DNA from: Oceanimonas pelagia
GTDB taxonomy: Bacteria > Pseudomonadota > Gammaproteobacteria > Enterobacterales > Aeromonadaceae
DNA length: 64,000 nucleotides
NCBI RefSeq assembly: GCF_030849025.1
Contig: NZ_CP118224.1
Location: forward strand, 3,394,501 to 3,458,500
Reading direction: 5' to 3'
Program-made: the position numbers and the translations under genes
Notes under the pieces: generated by a model
Databases searched by the model: none
What the model saw: only the letters and a program-made list of their open reading frames with translations
What the model was told of the DNA's origin: nothing
In this document: piece after piece, positions 63,554-64,000 of the stretch
Layout: each line of letters begins with the position of its first letter
How positions within the stretch are numbered: position 1 is the stretch's first letter

Positions 63554-64000
63554 CTACTCGCCCGGCGCCGGTTGCGAAACCTTGATCCAGGCCTCGTTCA
63601 GCCACAGCGAGGCCAGAATAATGCCCCCGCCCAGGGCCAGCCGGGGCAGATCGGCGTCCCGGTTCCAGATCAGCAGGTTTACCAGCAGGCCGGCGGGCAC
63701 CAGGGCGTTGTTCATGATCGCCAGGGCGCCGGCGTTCACCCGGGTGGCGCCCTTGTTCCACAGAAAGTAGCCCAGCCCGGAAGCGCCCAGCCCCAGCCAC
63801 AGCAATATGCCCCATTGCAGCGACGTGGCGGGATACCGGTCGCTACCCAGCACCAGCCAGGCCGGCGTCACCACCAGCAGCGCCCCCAGGTAGAAATAGC
63901 CAAAGCGGTGGTGCTGGGGCTCGACCGACGGGTAGCGTTCCAGCAGCACCTTGTAGCCCACCTGGCCGAGGGCAAAGCAGAGGTTGGCGCCCTGTACCAC
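63554..64000 (-). CDS. EamA-family transporter, 5' end cut by the window edge
   Basis: The C-terminal 149 codons of a DMT-superfamily permease are visible, with five hydrophobic helices (one EamA repeat), including GILLWLGLGASGLGYFLWNKGATRVN and GALAIMNNALVPAGLLVNL. The latter resembles the carboxylate/amino-acid/amine transporter subgroup. The frame is open to the window end, so the start is outside. Confidence 0.85.
   Translation of the reverse strand: MVQGANLCFALGQVGYKVLLERYPSVEPQHHRFGYFYLGALLVVTPAWLVLGSDRYPATSLQWGILLWLGLGASGLGYFLWNKGATRVNAGALAIMNNALVPAGLLVNLLIWNRDADLPRLALGGGIILASLWLNEAWIKVSQPAPGE

Overview
The window is chromosomal DNA from a GC-rich (roughly 60 %) gammaproteobacterium. 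It is most likely a marine member of the Aeromonadaceae such as Oceanimonas, Oceanisphaera or Zobellella; this is inferred from gene content, not from a marker gene. The tRNA operon Arg(CCG)-His(GTG)-Leu(CAG)-Pro(TGG) has the E. coli argX-hisR-leuT-proM order. The runs yihY/pip/dtd/fabY and gor/prlC/rsmJ also keep an enteric-like order. TRAP uptake, a cysteate sulfo-lyase, an AcuI-type reductase, norspermidine enzymes and PHA granule proteins suggest a marine heterotroph.

Layout. 1-3.3 kb: adenosine deaminase (cut by the window edge), then ntrC and ntrB. 3.3-7.4 kb: a MarR/HlyD/DUF2955 efflux operon and an IS3-family element, both lying between ntrB and glnA. 7.4-11.2 kb: glnA with an NtrC/sigma-54 control region, then typA. 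11.3-16.1 kb: a cytochrome b561/YceI pair flanked by heptamer repeats, then yihY, pip, dtd and fabY. 16.2-24.8 kb: a seven-gene operon (cuyA-like lyase, histidinol-dehydrogenase-like enzyme, DegT aminotransferase, TRAP dctP/Q/M, Asp/Glu-type racemase) with a divergent LysR gene. 24.8-33.7 kb: asmA-like gene, recG with a LexA-type box, pssA, an M24 aminopeptidase, an EamA exporter and a small coiled-coil membrane protein. 33.8-38.6 kb: a TetR/RND efflux operon. 38.7-39.3 kb: four tRNAs plus a decayed fifth. 39.4-48.2 kb: an IclR regulator, the carboxynorspermidine pair and the glyoxylate-to-glycerate operon (gcl-hyi-glxR-glycerate kinase). 48.2-50.8 kb: phasin, slyD and phaR. 50.9-58.3 kb: a YbaK-like protein, gor, prlC (sigma-32-like promoter), a GGDEF/EAL protein and rsmJ. 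58.4-64 kb: persulfide-dioxygenase-like MBL protein, chemoreceptor, COG0523 GTPase, acuI and a truncated EamA transporter.

The most notable system is the 16.2-23.9 kb operon. Its enzymes fit uptake of a C3 sulfonate, oxidation of an (amino)alcohol carbon, epimerisation and desulfonation to pyruvate, ammonia and sulfite. Cysteinolate to cysteate is the most economical route, because no sulfolactate dehydrogenase or sulfolactate sulfo-lyase is present. This is inference from gene content. The intergenic DNA is also rich in structure: G-rich heptamer arrays, paired palindromes at two distant sites, and hairpins between genes in two metabolic operons.
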